Shown here piece after piece: positions 25,915 to 34,846 of a stretch of DNA of 54,508 nt. The stretch's first letter is position 1; every line of letters starts with the position of its first letter. Under the pieces are notes generated by a model that ran no database searches, had not been told where the DNA came from, and saw nothing but the letters and a program-made list of their open reading frames with translations. A program made the position numbers and the translations under genes. Origin of the DNA: Treponema sp. (lineage in GTDB: Bacteria; Spirochaetota; Spirochaetia; Treponematales; Treponemataceae); NCBI GenBank assembly GCA_022640795.1, contig JALCCK010000010.1, positions 1-54,508 of the forward strand, in the 5' to 3' direction.

Positions 25915-27168
25915 ATGATTTTTTCAATGGCATGGCGGAATATGCTGCGGTACAAGCGCCGGTCTCTGATAACAGCCTCTGCTATAGCTGCCGGAATTCT
26001 TTTTTCCATTTATGCAGACGGACTTTTAACAGGGCTTGACCGGGAATCCTCACTGAATATGATGCAGTATGAGACGTCCGGTGCAAAAGTGTATGCCGCC
26101 GGTTATTTTCCGGAACGCAAAACATATCCGGCCGATCATCGTATAACCCGGGAACAACGGAATTCGTTTAGCAAATGGCTGGAAACAGCCTTTCCGTCTG
26201 TTTCCGCAACACCGCGGTATAGCGCCGTTTGTGAACTCGTTTTCAGTACTGCCGACGGACTGACCGGTTCACTGAACGGCCTGCTGTACGGTATCGAGCC
26301 GGAAAGCGACCGTCGTGTCTTCGATACGTATCGGTGTGTGGAAACGGGAACCTGGTTTTCATCTTCCGACGGAGCGGTTCTGGGAAGCGGAATCGCACAT
26401 GATCTCGGTGTTTCAGCCGGCGATTATATAACCGTACAGTGCCGGGGGCAGGGAGGTTTCATTCAGACGATGGACGTACCGGTAACCGGTATTGTTCGGA
26501 CAGGAAATCCGGTCGTCAACGAAACAGCTGTTTATATGAACCTGGACTATCTGGACGATATGCTTGAACTTGACGGTTCCGTTACGGAATTCTGTTTGAA
26601 TCTGGGAACACTGGAGCGCCAGCCGGCCAGATTTACAAAATTCAGGAAAGCCTTTGACGCTTCCGGTCTGAACGGACTTGAAACATATTCATGGCAGGAA
26701 CTTGCACAGGACGTTATAGCTCTGCAGAAAACAAAATCGAGTATATCCGGTCTTATGATATTTTTTATGTTTGTAATTGCCGCTGTCGGCGTTTCCAATA
26801 CCATTCTTATGTCTGTGGCTGAACGGAAGAATGAGATAGGAATGCTCAAAGCCCTCGGTTATTCTTCCCGGTATGTCAAACTGCTTTTTATGGCTGAAGG
26901 TTTTTTTATTGGTGTCATCGGATGCCTTATCGGTATCTTCGCCGCTGTTCCGCTGACCTGGTATATGGTCCGTTACGGTATAGATTTTTCAGGAATGATG
27001 AACGGAATAGATATCGGCTATCGCGTTTCGCTCGTTATGCATTCGTGCTGGCATGCAGCGGGATTTATTTTTATTCCGCTGGGGGCGCTGCTTGTCGCCT
27101 CAGGCTCGGCACTCATTCCGACACACCGTCTTCTTGCAAAAGAAATCGCCGCCGTTTTCAGAAGCTGA
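25915..27168 (+). CDS. FtsX/LolC-type ABC permease (first)
   Basis: 417 residues. N-terminal membrane helix after WRNMLRYKRRSLITASAI, large periplasmic MacB-like domain (about 40-275), then three C-terminal helices (SGLMIFFMFVIAAVGVSNTI, FFIGVIGCLIGIFAAVPLTW, AAGFIFIPLGALLVASGSAL). The cytosolic coupling stretch AERKNEIGMLKALGYSSRYV is diagnostic of the FtsX fold. AGGAGA site. It pairs with the permease at 27186, as LolC and LolE do, under the shared ATPase. Confidence 0.93.
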   Translation: MIFSMAWRNMLRYKRRSLITASAIAAGILFSIYADGLLTGLDRESSLNMMQYETSGAKVYAAGYFPERKTYPADHRITREQRNSFSKWLETAFPSVSATPRYSAVCELVFSTADGLTGSLNGLLYGIEPESDRRVFDTYRCVETGTWFSSSDGAVLGSGIAHDLGVSAGDYITVQCRGQGGFIQTMDVPVTGIVRTGNPVVNETAVYMNLDYLDDMLELDGSVTEFCLNLGTLERQPARFTKFRKAFDASGLNGLETYSWQELAQDVIALQKTKSSISGLMIFFMFVIAAVGVSNTILMSVAERKNEIGMLKALGYSSRYVKLLFMAEGFFIGVIGCLIGIFAAVPLTWYMVRYGIDFSGMMNGIDIGYRVSLVMHSCWHAAGFIFIPLGALLVASGSALIPTHRLLAKEIAAVFRS

Positions 27169-27185
27169 CGGAAGGGGACAGAACT

Positions 27186-28460
27186 ATGAAACAATCAATG
27201 AAAACCGTACTGCCCGGGCTGGCATTCAGAAATATTCTGCGGAACAGATATCGTACGCTGCTTTCGGGCAGTACCATTATGCTGGCGGCGCTTGGCATCT
27301 GTCTGCTTTTCGCACTTGAACAGGGAATGATTTCCGATATGGAAACCAATGTCATACACGACGTTACGGGAAACATCCGGGTTCGCACCGAAATGTTTTC
27401 AAAGAACGAACGGATTCAGCCGCTGCAGTTTTTTATTCCCCGGACAGATGATCTGATACGGCACATAGAACAACTGGACGGAATCACCGGAGTCGAACAG
27501 CGCATTACTGTTTCCGCTTCCGTCTATCGCGCCGATAAAATAGAAGCTGCAACACTGACCGGAATCCCATTTGAAACAACACTGCTTTTTTCAAACAGAA
27601 GTACCAATTTTATAGAAGGAAACAAATCAGAATTGAATGGCCCCGGCAGGCAGGCGGTTATAACGAAAACACTTTCAGATGCACTTGATCTGCATAAAGG
27701 CGATAAATTTACCTTCTTTATGCGTACTGCCGCCGGCGGTTCCAATGGGGCGACTTTTACCGTAGCAGCCGTGGTACATTTTGGTGATACAGATTTTAAT
27801 ACAATGCGCTGTTTTTTGGACTGGAAAGAACTTTCCGCTCTGCTGCGTATGGAGGGAAACGCGGAAGAACTGCTTGTTTACACCCGTAAAAACATGACTG
27901 CTTCCGAAACTGCCGGTACGGTACGACAGATACAACTACTTGGAGGCACTGCAGCGGAAACCCGGCTTGAAGTACTTCCGTGGAAACAGACAGGGTCCAT
28001 ATATGCACTGTTTGATTTGATTGATACTATTTATTTTTTTCTCGCAGTCGTTTTTTTTCTGCTGGCATCAACGGTTATCTTTAATACGACGATGATGTCA
28101 GTTCTGGAACGCAGAAAGGAAATCGGAACACTCGTATCACTCGGAATGCCGCGAAAAGATATTTCCTTAATGGTGATACTTGAAATCAGTATGACGGCAG
28201 CTGCTGCCGCGCTTATTGGAATACTGGTGGCGGCGGGTCTGATTCATCTGTGGCATACCAGTGGTTTCAATATGTATACCGCGGGCGGCAGTGCGGTAGA
28301 CGGCATGAACATGTCCGCATGGATTTATCCGTCATTGAGTTTCCGCCGCTTTGTTATGGTTTTTGTAACCGGAGTATGTATAGCTGTTGCGGCGTGTATC
28401 GGTCCCGCGCGGCAGGCCCTGAAAGTGGAACCCGCCGAGGCACTCAGAACTGAAACCTGA
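27186..28460 (+). CDS. FtsX/LolE-type ABC permease (second)
   Basis: 424 residues. The start is set at 27186 (MKQSMKTVLPGLAFRNILRN), after a GGAAGGGG site; the open frame extends 88 codons upstream, but that part overlaps the preceding permease and is not protein-like. Same layout as its partner: one N-terminal helix, a periplasmic MacB-like domain (about 45-275), three C-terminal helices and the coupling stretch LERRKEIGTLVSLGMPRKDI. It forms a heterodimer with the first permease by analogy with LolCE. 44 nt separate it from the LolA-like gene. Confidence 0.93.
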   Translation: MKQSMKTVLPGLAFRNILRNRYRTLLSGSTIMLAALGICLLFALEQGMISDMETNVIHDVTGNIRVRTEMFSKNERIQPLQFFIPRTDDLIRHIEQLDGITGVEQRITVSASVYRADKIEAATLTGIPFETTLLFSNRSTNFIEGNKSELNGPGRQAVITKTLSDALDLHKGDKFTFFMRTAAGGSNGATFTVAAVVHFGDTDFNTMRCFLDWKELSALLRMEGNAEELLVYTRKNMTASETAGTVRQIQLLGGTAAETRLEVLPWKQTGSIYALFDLIDTIYFFLAVVFFLLASTVIFNTTMMSVLERRKEIGTLVSLGMPRKDISLMVILEISMTAAAAALIGILVAAGLIHLWHTSGFNMYTAGGSAVDGMNMSAWIYPSLSFRRFVMVFVTGVCIAVAACIGPARQALKVEPAEALRTET

Positions 28461-28504
28461 CGGTTCCGGTAAAAAGCCGCTTGTTGTTATAGGAGATACC
28501 ATCT

Positions 28505-29239
28505 ATGATTAAACCGTTTAGTGCATTTTTGCTGTCGGCGTTCTTTGCGACCGGGCTTTGGGCTGCCGATATTGATACGATAATCGACCGTCTTGAAGCG
28601 AATACCGTTTATGATACGGCCGTTGCGGAAAGTACGATGAGTACGACCGACCGGTTCGGTACAACAGAAAGTTCATTCAAAAGCTGGTCCCGAAGGAACG
28701 GCGATACACTTCTTGAAATAGATAAAGGGCCTGACAGAGGACAGAAAATATTACGGAAAGGTGCTTCTGTTTTTTTGTTTTATCCGGATGCGGAAGAAGT
28801 CATACGACTGCAGGGAAGCGCTCTGAAAGATTCGCTCATGGGCAGCGATTTTTCCTATGAAGATCTGACCGGAGAAAATACGATACGTGACCGCTATGAC
28901 AGCGAACTCATCGATACGCAGACCGTTGATGGACACACCTGCTATCACCTCATGATGACCGCAAAGAAACGCAGTGAAACGTATCGCAAACAGGAACTCT
29001 GGGTTGATACGGAATTATATGTGACCGTCAGGGCCGTACTTTACAGTGCAAGCGGACGGGCCCTGCGGGAACTGCATTCCGCCGGAATAAAAAAGATTGA
29101 CGGATTCAATATTGCAACGAAAACGACTATGAAAGATTTGTTGAAAAAAAACAGCAGTACTGAACTCACACTTGAAAATATTGTGATAAACCGGCCGATT
29201 GACGATAAACTGTTTTCCCGGGAGAATCTGACATGGTAA
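28505..29239 (+). CDS. LolA-like outer-membrane lipoprotein-sorting family protein
   Basis: 244 residues with signal peptide MIKPFSAFLLSAFFATGLWA, cleaved before ADIDTI. The mature protein follows the LolA-like pattern: repeated amphipathic beta strands (DTLLEIDKGPDRGQKILRKG, VFLFYPDAEEVIRLQG, QELWVDTELYVTVRAVLYS) and VDGHTCYHLMMTAKK. In the known family these periplasmic half-barrels bind lipids or lipoprotein acyl chains. Together with the ABC genes upstream and the barrel gene it overlaps (7 nt), it suggests a periplasmic carrier between inner and outer membrane. AGGAGA site. Confidence 0.87.
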   Translation: MIKPFSAFLLSAFFATGLWAADIDTIIDRLEANTVYDTAVAESTMSTTDRFGTTESSFKSWSRRNGDTLLEIDKGPDRGQKILRKGASVFLFYPDAEEVIRLQGSALKDSLMGSDFSYEDLTGENTIRDRYDSELIDTQTVDGHTCYHLMMTAKKRSETYRKQELWVDTELYVTVRAVLYSASGRALRELHSAGIKKIDGFNIATKTTMKDLLKKNSSTELTLENIVINRPIDDKLFSRENLTW

Positions 29240-30540
29240 AGCGGCTGCCGGTTTTCGGTGTTTTTCTGCTGGTTCTGTCGTATCTGTCTGCTGCACAGAA
29301 TGCATCATTTTCAGGAAAACTTTCGTTTGACACTGCATATTTAAATTTCGATGAACAATCAGCTGCGGAGTATGGAATTCCCGGCCGCAGTCTTTATTCA
29401 GCGGGAACGGCACAACTGCTTATGACTGTTGACGGCGGTTCCCTGCTTCGCGCCTATTTCGGCGGAACATTTTCGGCTTATTCATTAACAGACACGTCGG
29501 CCGGCACTGCGGTAATGACCGAAAAGGATTTTACCGCCGACAAAGCGTACGTCAAGATCAGACTCCCCTGGTTTTCCGGAAAGACGGCCCGTCTGAATAT
29601 CGGTAAAATGCCGGTAAGCTGGGGATACGGAACAATCTTCAATGCCGGTGATATTATTTTCGGGGCCGAACCTGCTTCGCTGCAGCGTACCGGTGTATCG
29701 TTTTCGATGGACGGTTCTGAATCATCACTGAATGATTTACGGGTTTCGACCGACTGGATTACTGATGTGTCGTTTCCCGTCATAGACGGATTTCTCTCTG
29801 CAGAGCCTGTCACCGTTATTCCGCTCGAATCCGATACCGCCGCGGCTTTGTCCGACAGCGGAAAACTGTGTGCTGCGCTGTCGGATTCAGCAGGTACCGT
29901 TCGTTCCCGGTTCGGCGGCAGACTCCTGTTTACCCCCTACACGGCGCGTCTTGAAACATTCGAAATCGGCTGTCTGACCGACCTTGCCGCTTCCGAGCAG
30001 CAGTTTTATATTGCTTTTGACGGGAATTTATATGCAGACTACAACCTTTGTGCAACTGTGTCATTGTTTAAGAATAACTTTCAGTTTACTTCTGTAACCG
30101 GAGCGGACAGAATATATACGGCCGCGGAACGGACAGAACAGAGTACCGCTGTCAGCATGGGACTTTCAAAAATTTATACTATTACGAATTACGAAACGGC
30201 CCGGGACCACCGACTGTCACTCAGAGCAGAAACACTTTTGTATCCGTGTACGGGGAACCTGGACGTTTTTGCCTTTGCCGATTTTTCCTGTACGGAAAAA
30301 ATATCGGCAGCCGCGATCTACCTGTTTACCCGTGCTGCCCGGAATAGTCTTGCAGGCGAAGCGGCTGCCGGACAAACCGGCAGTACGGACGCGTCTGATG
30401 AAACAGCCCATACTGCGGCTTTCAGTCTTACCGTAAAACCTGTTTCGGCATTCGAACTCAGTTTTACGGCAGTAGTCCCCGATCTCCGGACTGTGTACGA
30501 ATCGCAGGAGGTTTTCGTTTCGTGCACATACCGGTTTTGA
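29233..30540 (+). CDS. Outer-membrane beta-barrel protein, last gene of the envelope operon
   Basis: 435 residues with a signal peptide (LPVFGVFLLVLSYLSAAQN) and a terminal phenylalanine in VFVSCTYRF, the usual beta-barrel export signal. The body alternates short amphipathic strands with Gly/Ser/Thr loops; no enzymatic motif was seen. Its ATG overlaps the LolA-like stop (ATGGTAA), with GGGAG 9 nt upstream, so the two are coupled. It may be the outer-membrane end of the transport system or its client. It ends 8 nt before the convergent fucO gene, with no clear terminator between. Confidence 0.78.
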   Translation: MVKRLPVFGVFLLVLSYLSAAQNASFSGKLSFDTAYLNFDEQSAAEYGIPGRSLYSAGTAQLLMTVDGGSLLRAYFGGTFSAYSLTDTSAGTAVMTEKDFTADKAYVKIRLPWFSGKTARLNIGKMPVSWGYGTIFNAGDIIFGAEPASLQRTGVSFSMDGSESSLNDLRVSTDWITDVSFPVIDGFLSAEPVTVIPLESDTAAALSDSGKLCAALSDSAGTVRSRFGGRLLFTPYTARLETFEIGCLTDLAASEQQFYIAFDGNLYADYNLCATVSLFKNNFQFTSVTGADRIYTAAERTEQSTAVSMGLSKIYTITNYETARDHRLSLRAETLLYPCTGNLDVFAFADFSCTEKISAAAIYLFTRAARNSLAGEAAAGQTGSTDASDETAHTAAFSLTVKPVSAFELSFTAVVPDLRTVYESQEVFVSCTYRF

Positions 30541-30548
30541 TTCGGAAA

Positions 30549-31697
30549 CTACAGAAGTGATTTATACAATGCTATGACATCGTCTTTTGACGGATCACGC
30601 GGATTTCCCGGCCGGCAGGCATCAGCCATTGCAGAATCGGCAAGAAAGTCAAGATCCTTTTCCTGTACAATCCCCTTGAGATTCTGCGGAATACCGACAT
30701 CCTTTGAAAGGCTGCGGACTGCAGCAATAGCTGCTTTCCGGTATTCTGCCTGACTCATCTTGTCGGTGCCTGTAACACCAAGCGCCTGAGCTATATATTT
30801 ATAGCGGTCGCCCGTATATTCGGCATTGTATTCCATAATGGTCGGCAGCAGAATTGCACACGCTACCCCGTGCGGTGTATCGTAAAAAGCGCTCAGCGTA
30901 TGCGCCATGGAATGATCGATTCCGAGTCCGACATTCGAAAATCCCATACCGGCAATGTACTGTCCGAGTGCCATTTCTTCCCGGGCTTTGGGATCCCCTT
31001 TTACGGAATCGCGGAGTGAACGACCGATGATCTCTATTGCTTTGAGATGCATCATATCAGTCATTTCCCATGCACCTTTTGTCGTATAACCTTCAATGGC
31101 GTGTGTCAATGCATCCATTCCCGTTGAAGCGCAAAGTCTTGCCGGCATGCTCATCATCATATCGGGATCGACACAGGCTATAATCGGTATATCATGGACA
31201 TCGACACAGACAAATTTCCGTTTCTTTTCCGTATCGGTAATAACATAGTTTATCGTTACTTCTGCAGCTGTCCCGGCCGTAGTCGGAACTGCAATAATCG
31301 GAACGCTTTTGTTCTTTGTCGGGGCTACACCTTCGAGACTGCGTACATCCGCAAATTCCGGGTTGTTTATAATGATACCGACAGCCTTCGCGGTATCCAT
31401 CGATGAACCGCCGCCTATAGCGATGATATAGTCGGCCTCCGCTTTTTTGTATGATTCGACACCGTGTTTAACATTTTCGATAGGCGGATTCGGCTTTATA
31501 TCCGAATAGACTTCATATGCCAGTCCCGCTCCATCGAGAACATCCGTTACTTTGGCTGTTACTTTAAATTTGACAAGATCCGGATCGGAACAGATAAAAG
31601 CTTTTTTCCATCCGTGAGCTTTTACTTCATCGACAATACATTTGATAGCGCCTTTTCCGTGATACGATGTTTCGTTCAGGGTGATTCTGTTTGCCAT
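30549..31697 (-). CDS. fucO: Lactaldehyde reductase / propanediol oxidoreductase (iron-dependent alcohol dehydrogenase)
   Basis: 382 residues, the same length as E. coli FucO and strongly similar in memory: MANRITLNETSYHGKGA, DYIIAIGGGSSMDTAKAVGI, NNPEFADVRSLEGVAP, VPTTAGTAAEVTINYVITD. Iron ligands of group III dehydrogenases are present: Asp/His in TGMDALTHAIEG (about 195-199) and the two His of SMAHTLSAFYDTPHG. The start is set at 31697, behind CGGGAG; the frame is open 20 codons further upstream without a site. Known reaction: NADH-dependent reduction of L-lactaldehyde to 1,2-propanediol during anaerobic fucose or rhamnose breakdown. No fucose genes are in view, so another aldehyde is possible. 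TetR and AraC regulator genes lie upstream on the same strand. Confidence 0.9.
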   Translation of the reverse strand: MANRITLNETSYHGKGAIKCIVDEVKAHGWKKAFICSDPDLVKFKVTAKVTDVLDGAGLAYEVYSDIKPNPPIENVKHGVESYKKAEADYIIAIGGGSSMDTAKAVGIIINNPEFADVRSLEGVAPTKNKSVPIIAVPTTAGTAAEVTINYVITDTEKKRKFVCVDVHDIPIIACVDPDMMMSMPARLCASTGMDALTHAIEGYTTKGAWEMTDMMHLKAIEIIGRSLRDSVKGDPKAREEMALGQYIAGMGFSNVGLGIDHSMAHTLSAFYDTPHGVACAILLPTIMEYNAEYTGDRYKYIAQALGVTGTDKMSQAEYRKAAIAAVRSLSKDVGIPQNLKGIVQEKDLDFLADSAMADACRPGNPRDPSKDDVIALYKSLL

Positions 31698-31729
31698 ATA
31701 TGCTACTCCCGTAAAAATTGAGAAAATGA

Positions 31730-31750
31730 GGAATGAATGATTTTCATTCC
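31730..31750. promoter_or_regulatory. Inverted repeat upstream of fucO
   Basis: GGAATGA (31730-31736) and TCATTCC (31744-31750) form a 7-bp inverted repeat with a 7-nt centre, 33 nt upstream of the fucO start. It is a candidate site for the adjacent TetR- or AraC-family regulator. Confidence 0.4.
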
Positions 31751-31841
31751 GGTACAATTCTACTTTTATTTTGCGGTCTGAATGCCGATTTTACAAGTTA
31801 CAGATTATTCGAATTGTCACGTATTCCGGAATATTTTCCGG

Positions 31842-32393
31842 TTAATGAAGTTCCGGCAGAAGAAGTACGGCAAGCCGTTGCGGGAGTGCTGCAATGAGAT
31901 CGTCGGCAAGAGATTCGGAAGATTTCTGCATACCGGTTACCGCCCAGTCCGCCGTCATCGAAATGGAACCGTGACAGTACAATTCCAGAATAAAACGGAT
32001 ATCGTCGGTCGGCGGCCTGCGGGTATGTTTTCTGATAATATTTGTGTAAAAATCAAGAATGAACCGGTAGTCATGCTGTTCTATGGAATTACAGTCGGTC
32101 GATCTGAATGCCTGTGAGAAAAATACGGCCTCCCGGCGGATAAAGTCGAACTTTAAAATGAGTCCTTCACGGAGTGTGAGCGTAACGCCCATTGCATCAA
32201 AACACTGTCCGGCCAGTATATCAAAGTACCAGTTTACCAAATCATATTTATCGCGGAAATGACGGTAAAACGTCTGCCTGCTTAATCCGGTATTACTTAC
32301 TATATCGGTTACGGTAATCCGCTCGAGCGAATCTGTTTTCATTAACCGCTTTATGGATTCTGCAAATTTGTATTTTGCTCCTTCTGTTTCCAT
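31842..32393 (-). CDS. TetR-family transcriptional regulator
   Basis: 183 residues. N-terminal HTH SLERITVTDIVSNTGLSRQT followed by FYRHFRDKYDLVNWYF (about 20-57), and an all-helical C-terminal domain of the DhaS-like TetR_C type. Known role: ligand-responsive repressor or activator. It lies between AraC and fucO on the same strand; fucO and the inverted repeat at 31730-31750 are likely targets. The ATG has no ribosome site, and a TATTCT box with TCTACA 17 nt before it ends 7 nt upstream, suggesting a leaderless transcript. Confidence 0.9.
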   Translation of the reverse strand: METEGAKYKFAESIKRLMKTDSLERITVTDIVSNTGLSRQTFYRHFRDKYDLVNWYFDILAGQCFDAMGVTLTLREGLILKFDFIRREAVFFSQAFRSTDCNSIEQHDYRFILDFYTNIIRKHTRRPPTDDIRFILELYCHGSISMTADWAVTGMQKSSESLADDLIAALPQRLAVLLLPELH

Positions 32394-32434
32394 AGGATAC
32401 AGAATAAACTTTTTTGCATTCTTTGTAGAGTGTT

Positions 32435-32452
32435 CCGCCGGGCTTCCGGCGG
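32435..32452. terminator. GC-rich hairpin between the AraC and TetR genes
   Basis: Seven-bp stem CCGCCGG-GCTT-CCGGCGG. The T-run (CTTTTGTT) follows on the plus strand, opposite to the direction of both flanking genes, so its role for the minus-strand AraC transcript is doubtful. Confidence 0.35.
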
Positions 32453-32479
32453 CTTTTGTTATGGCTGTTCCGAACCGTA

Positions 32480-33364
32480 CTATTCCGTATTGAGTTTACG
32501 GTATTCACCCGGTGTCAGAGAAAATTTCTGTTTAAAGCAGCGATGAAAATAACTTTTTTCCGCAAAGCCTGAACGGATTGCAATCGTCTCTATGGAAAGA
32601 CTTGTCGTAACCAGAAGCCGTTTTGCATGTTCCAGCTTGAGTTCCAGCAGTTTTTCAGTAAAATTTACCCATACGGTTTTTTTAAACATAGTTGAGAAAT
32701 AAGCGGGACTGTAACCGAATTCGTCAGCTATAGAATCGAGCGTCACCGTCTGATAGTTGTCAGCCATATATTTAAGATAGGAACCTGCCTTGAATTTATA
32801 ATTCTTCATCATTGATGATTCGCTGATTATAAGATGGTTCTGATGTGTCCGGTGAAGGTCCCTCAGAAAGACAATCAGTGATGCCTGTACGCTTTCCTGA
32901 TCATCGACTGCCGTAAAGGTTGCTTCCCAGAGAAGATGTAAAGCACACCAGCAGGCTGCGGTATTTTGTGTATTATCAAAAAAAAGGTATTCCTGGGAAC
33001 CTGTTCGTTCCCTGAAAAAATCATAAAAAATAGGACAGCTTGAGAGCTGCGTATAGAAAAGTTCCGTAAAAAAAACGTTGGAAAGATTCAGTATGTAGTC
33101 TTCCTTTACTTTTTTTTCAGAAGGAAAAAGTCGTATTGTATACTGACAGTTTTCTTTCATGAAGAGTATATTTCCACGACAACAGAGATGTTTGTGGCCA
33201 TTGATCTCTATTTGGGTCCGCTGCTGAAAAAATATAATCGTAATAGTATCTGACATTTTTGAGATAGCGTTAGTAGCTGAAAAGAGTTCCAGCGTATAGT
33301 TTTTTGCACGGCATAGTCCGTGTACAAGCTTTTTCCGGATTTCTCTGTGTACTTCGAATTTCAT
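32480..33364 (-). CDS. AraC-family transcriptional regulator
   Basis: 294 residues. The N-terminal cupin-like sensing half (about 1-150) is poorly conserved. The C-terminal double HTH (about 190-294) has LDSIADEFGYSPAYFSTMFK and IETIAIRSGFAEKSYFHRCF followed by PGEYRKLN. Known role: effector-responsive activator. It is divergent from the MFS/ene-reductase pair starting at 33538, with a 173-nt shared upstream region, and co-directional with TetR and fucO. It could serve either side. AAAGG site 8 nt before the ATG. Confidence 0.93.
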   Translation of the reverse strand: MKFEVHREIRKKLVHGLCRAKNYTLELFSATNAISKMSDTITIIFFQQRTQIEINGHKHLCCRGNILFMKENCQYTIRLFPSEKKVKEDYILNLSNVFFTELFYTQLSSCPIFYDFFRERTGSQEYLFFDNTQNTAACWCALHLLWEATFTAVDDQESVQASLIVFLRDLHRTHQNHLIISESSMMKNYKFKAGSYLKYMADNYQTVTLDSIADEFGYSPAYFSTMFKKTVWVNFTEKLLELKLEHAKRLLVTTSLSIETIAIRSGFAEKSYFHRCFKQKFSLTPGEYRKLNTE

Positions 33365-33537
33365 TTTACGTACCTTTTGCTTTGTTTTTCAAGTATAGTA
33401 AAAAATCGTAAAAAAAGCCACTCTTCTCCGTTTCTTATCAATCTTGCGGATAAAAATTTACGCAGTAAAATAAAACTATGTTCGGGGTCGTATCCGTTTT
33501 TCGGGAAATTTCAGACTGCGGGCATAAGGTGCTTATT

Positions 33538-34794
33538 ATGGCAAAAAATGCTGCTTTTCAGAAAAAGGCTTTACCTGTTCTGATTCTCGGTGTCTTTATG
33601 ATGTATTTTTATTCGGGACTTCAGGCTGATCATCTCAATGTACTTACCCCGTATTACCAGAAACTCGGCTGGCTGACAACGACGATTACGAATCCGGTAA
33701 CCTGGGCCGGATTCGTCGTTATTCCTGCAACACTTCTCGTTGGTACGCTGCTTATCAAATTCGGTGTTACGAGGGTTGTCGTCCCGGCTCTTGTAATCGT
33801 CGGAGCGTCGACGCTGGGACTTTCCTTTGCAGGGGAAAATCTTATTCTGTATAGTATTTCCCTTTTCTGCATGCGACTGTTTATTCTGCCGCTGCAGATG
33901 GGAACATTCATGTTGTGTACGAACTGGTTTATGAAGACCCGCGGACGTGCACTGGGAATCGTTGTCATGGGAAGTCCGCTCAATACGGCAACTTTCATAG
34001 CGCTGCTTACCATTGGGGTGAATACGATCGGTCTGCCCGCAACGTATAAAATCGTCGGAATTGTCATTTTAGTACTGGCCCTTCTGGTTGGACTGCTTGT
34101 TAAATCTGCCCCGGAAGCAGTCGGAATGTATCCGGACGGAGCAGCAGAAGCTCCCGAGAAAGATGAAGAAGAAGCTAAACTGTCATTTAAAGAGGTTTTC
34201 AGCAGCCTTGATGCATGGATGCTGGTTTTTTCACTCGGATTATATCAGTTCGTCATCTGCTGCATTATGCCGTTCTTCGTTGTCCGGATGAATATGACCG
34301 GATCTACACCGCCTCTCTTTCTTGCATTCCTTTCGGCTGCAGCTATCGGTGGTATCTTTTCAAGTAACTTTTTCGGGTTCCTTGATGACAAGTTCGGCAC
34401 AGTCAAAGCCAGCCTGGCTCTCGGAGTTGCATATTTGTGTGCTATCTGCGGTCTTCTGTTTATGACCAAAGACAATATTCCGCTTCTCGTCGTTACCGCA
34501 ATAGGAATTGCCGGAATGAGCGGCGGAACGGGAACGCTGCATCCATCAATTACGACATACGTCTACGGCCGCAAACTGTATCAGGCCGCGAACCGCTGGA
34601 TTATGACCGTACAGTCCATCATAATGGCATTCGCGATTTACTTCATGTCCGCCATTATGGATAAGACCGGCAGCCTTGCACTTGCGTATGAAATAATGAT
34701 TATACTGATAGTTATCGCCTTTGTTTGTCTTTTCGTTATCGGACGAAAACCCGATTATGATCGCAGCCGTGCTGAACAGTCCGCAGCAGCATAA
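33538..34794 (+). CDS. MFS carrier, OFA (oxalate/formate-antiporter-like) type, copy 1
   Basis: 418 residues with about 12 membrane helices. The start is set at 33538 (MAKNAAFQKKALPVLILG), after AAGGTG; the longer frame upstream lacks a site and would add a non-membrane tail. Features: MMYFYSGLQADHLNVLTPYY, GVTRVVVPALVIVG and RWIMTVQSIIMAFAIYFMSA, and a central cytosolic loop with PEKDEEEAKLSFKEVF. Known family role: uptake or exchange of small carboxylates. It is followed after 52 nt by the ene-reductase and has a close paralogue at 36864-38114 on the opposite strand, so this pair probably imports the reductase's substrate or exchanges it for product. Confidence 0.88.
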   Translation: MAKNAAFQKKALPVLILGVFMMYFYSGLQADHLNVLTPYYQKLGWLTTTITNPVTWAGFVVIPATLLVGTLLIKFGVTRVVVPALVIVGASTLGLSFAGENLILYSISLFCMRLFILPLQMGTFMLCTNWFMKTRGRALGIVVMGSPLNTATFIALLTIGVNTIGLPATYKIVGIVILVLALLVGLLVKSAPEAVGMYPDGAAEAPEKDEEEAKLSFKEVFSSLDAWMLVFSLGLYQFVICCIMPFFVVRMNMTGSTPPLFLAFLSAAAIGGIFSSNFFGFLDDKFGTVKASLALGVAYLCAICGLLFMTKDNIPLLVVTAIGIAGMSGGTGTLHPSITTYVYGRKLYQAANRWIMTVQSIIMAFAIYFMSAIMDKTGSLALAYEIMIILIVIAFVCLFVIGRKPDYDRSRAEQSAAA

Positions 34795-34846
34795 ATTTTT
34801 CACGTATAGTATCCGGTGTATGCCGGAGTTTTTGGAGTTATAAATT

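Noticed and set aside
26922..27185. N-terminal extension of 88 codons on the second FtsX-type permease
   Set aside because: It overlaps the first permease, reads as low-quality sequence, and a good GGAAGGGG site marks the start at 27186.
31782..32117. Plus-strand open frame opposite the TetR gene
   Set aside because: Shadow frame; the minus-strand TetR has a clear HTH and domain layout.
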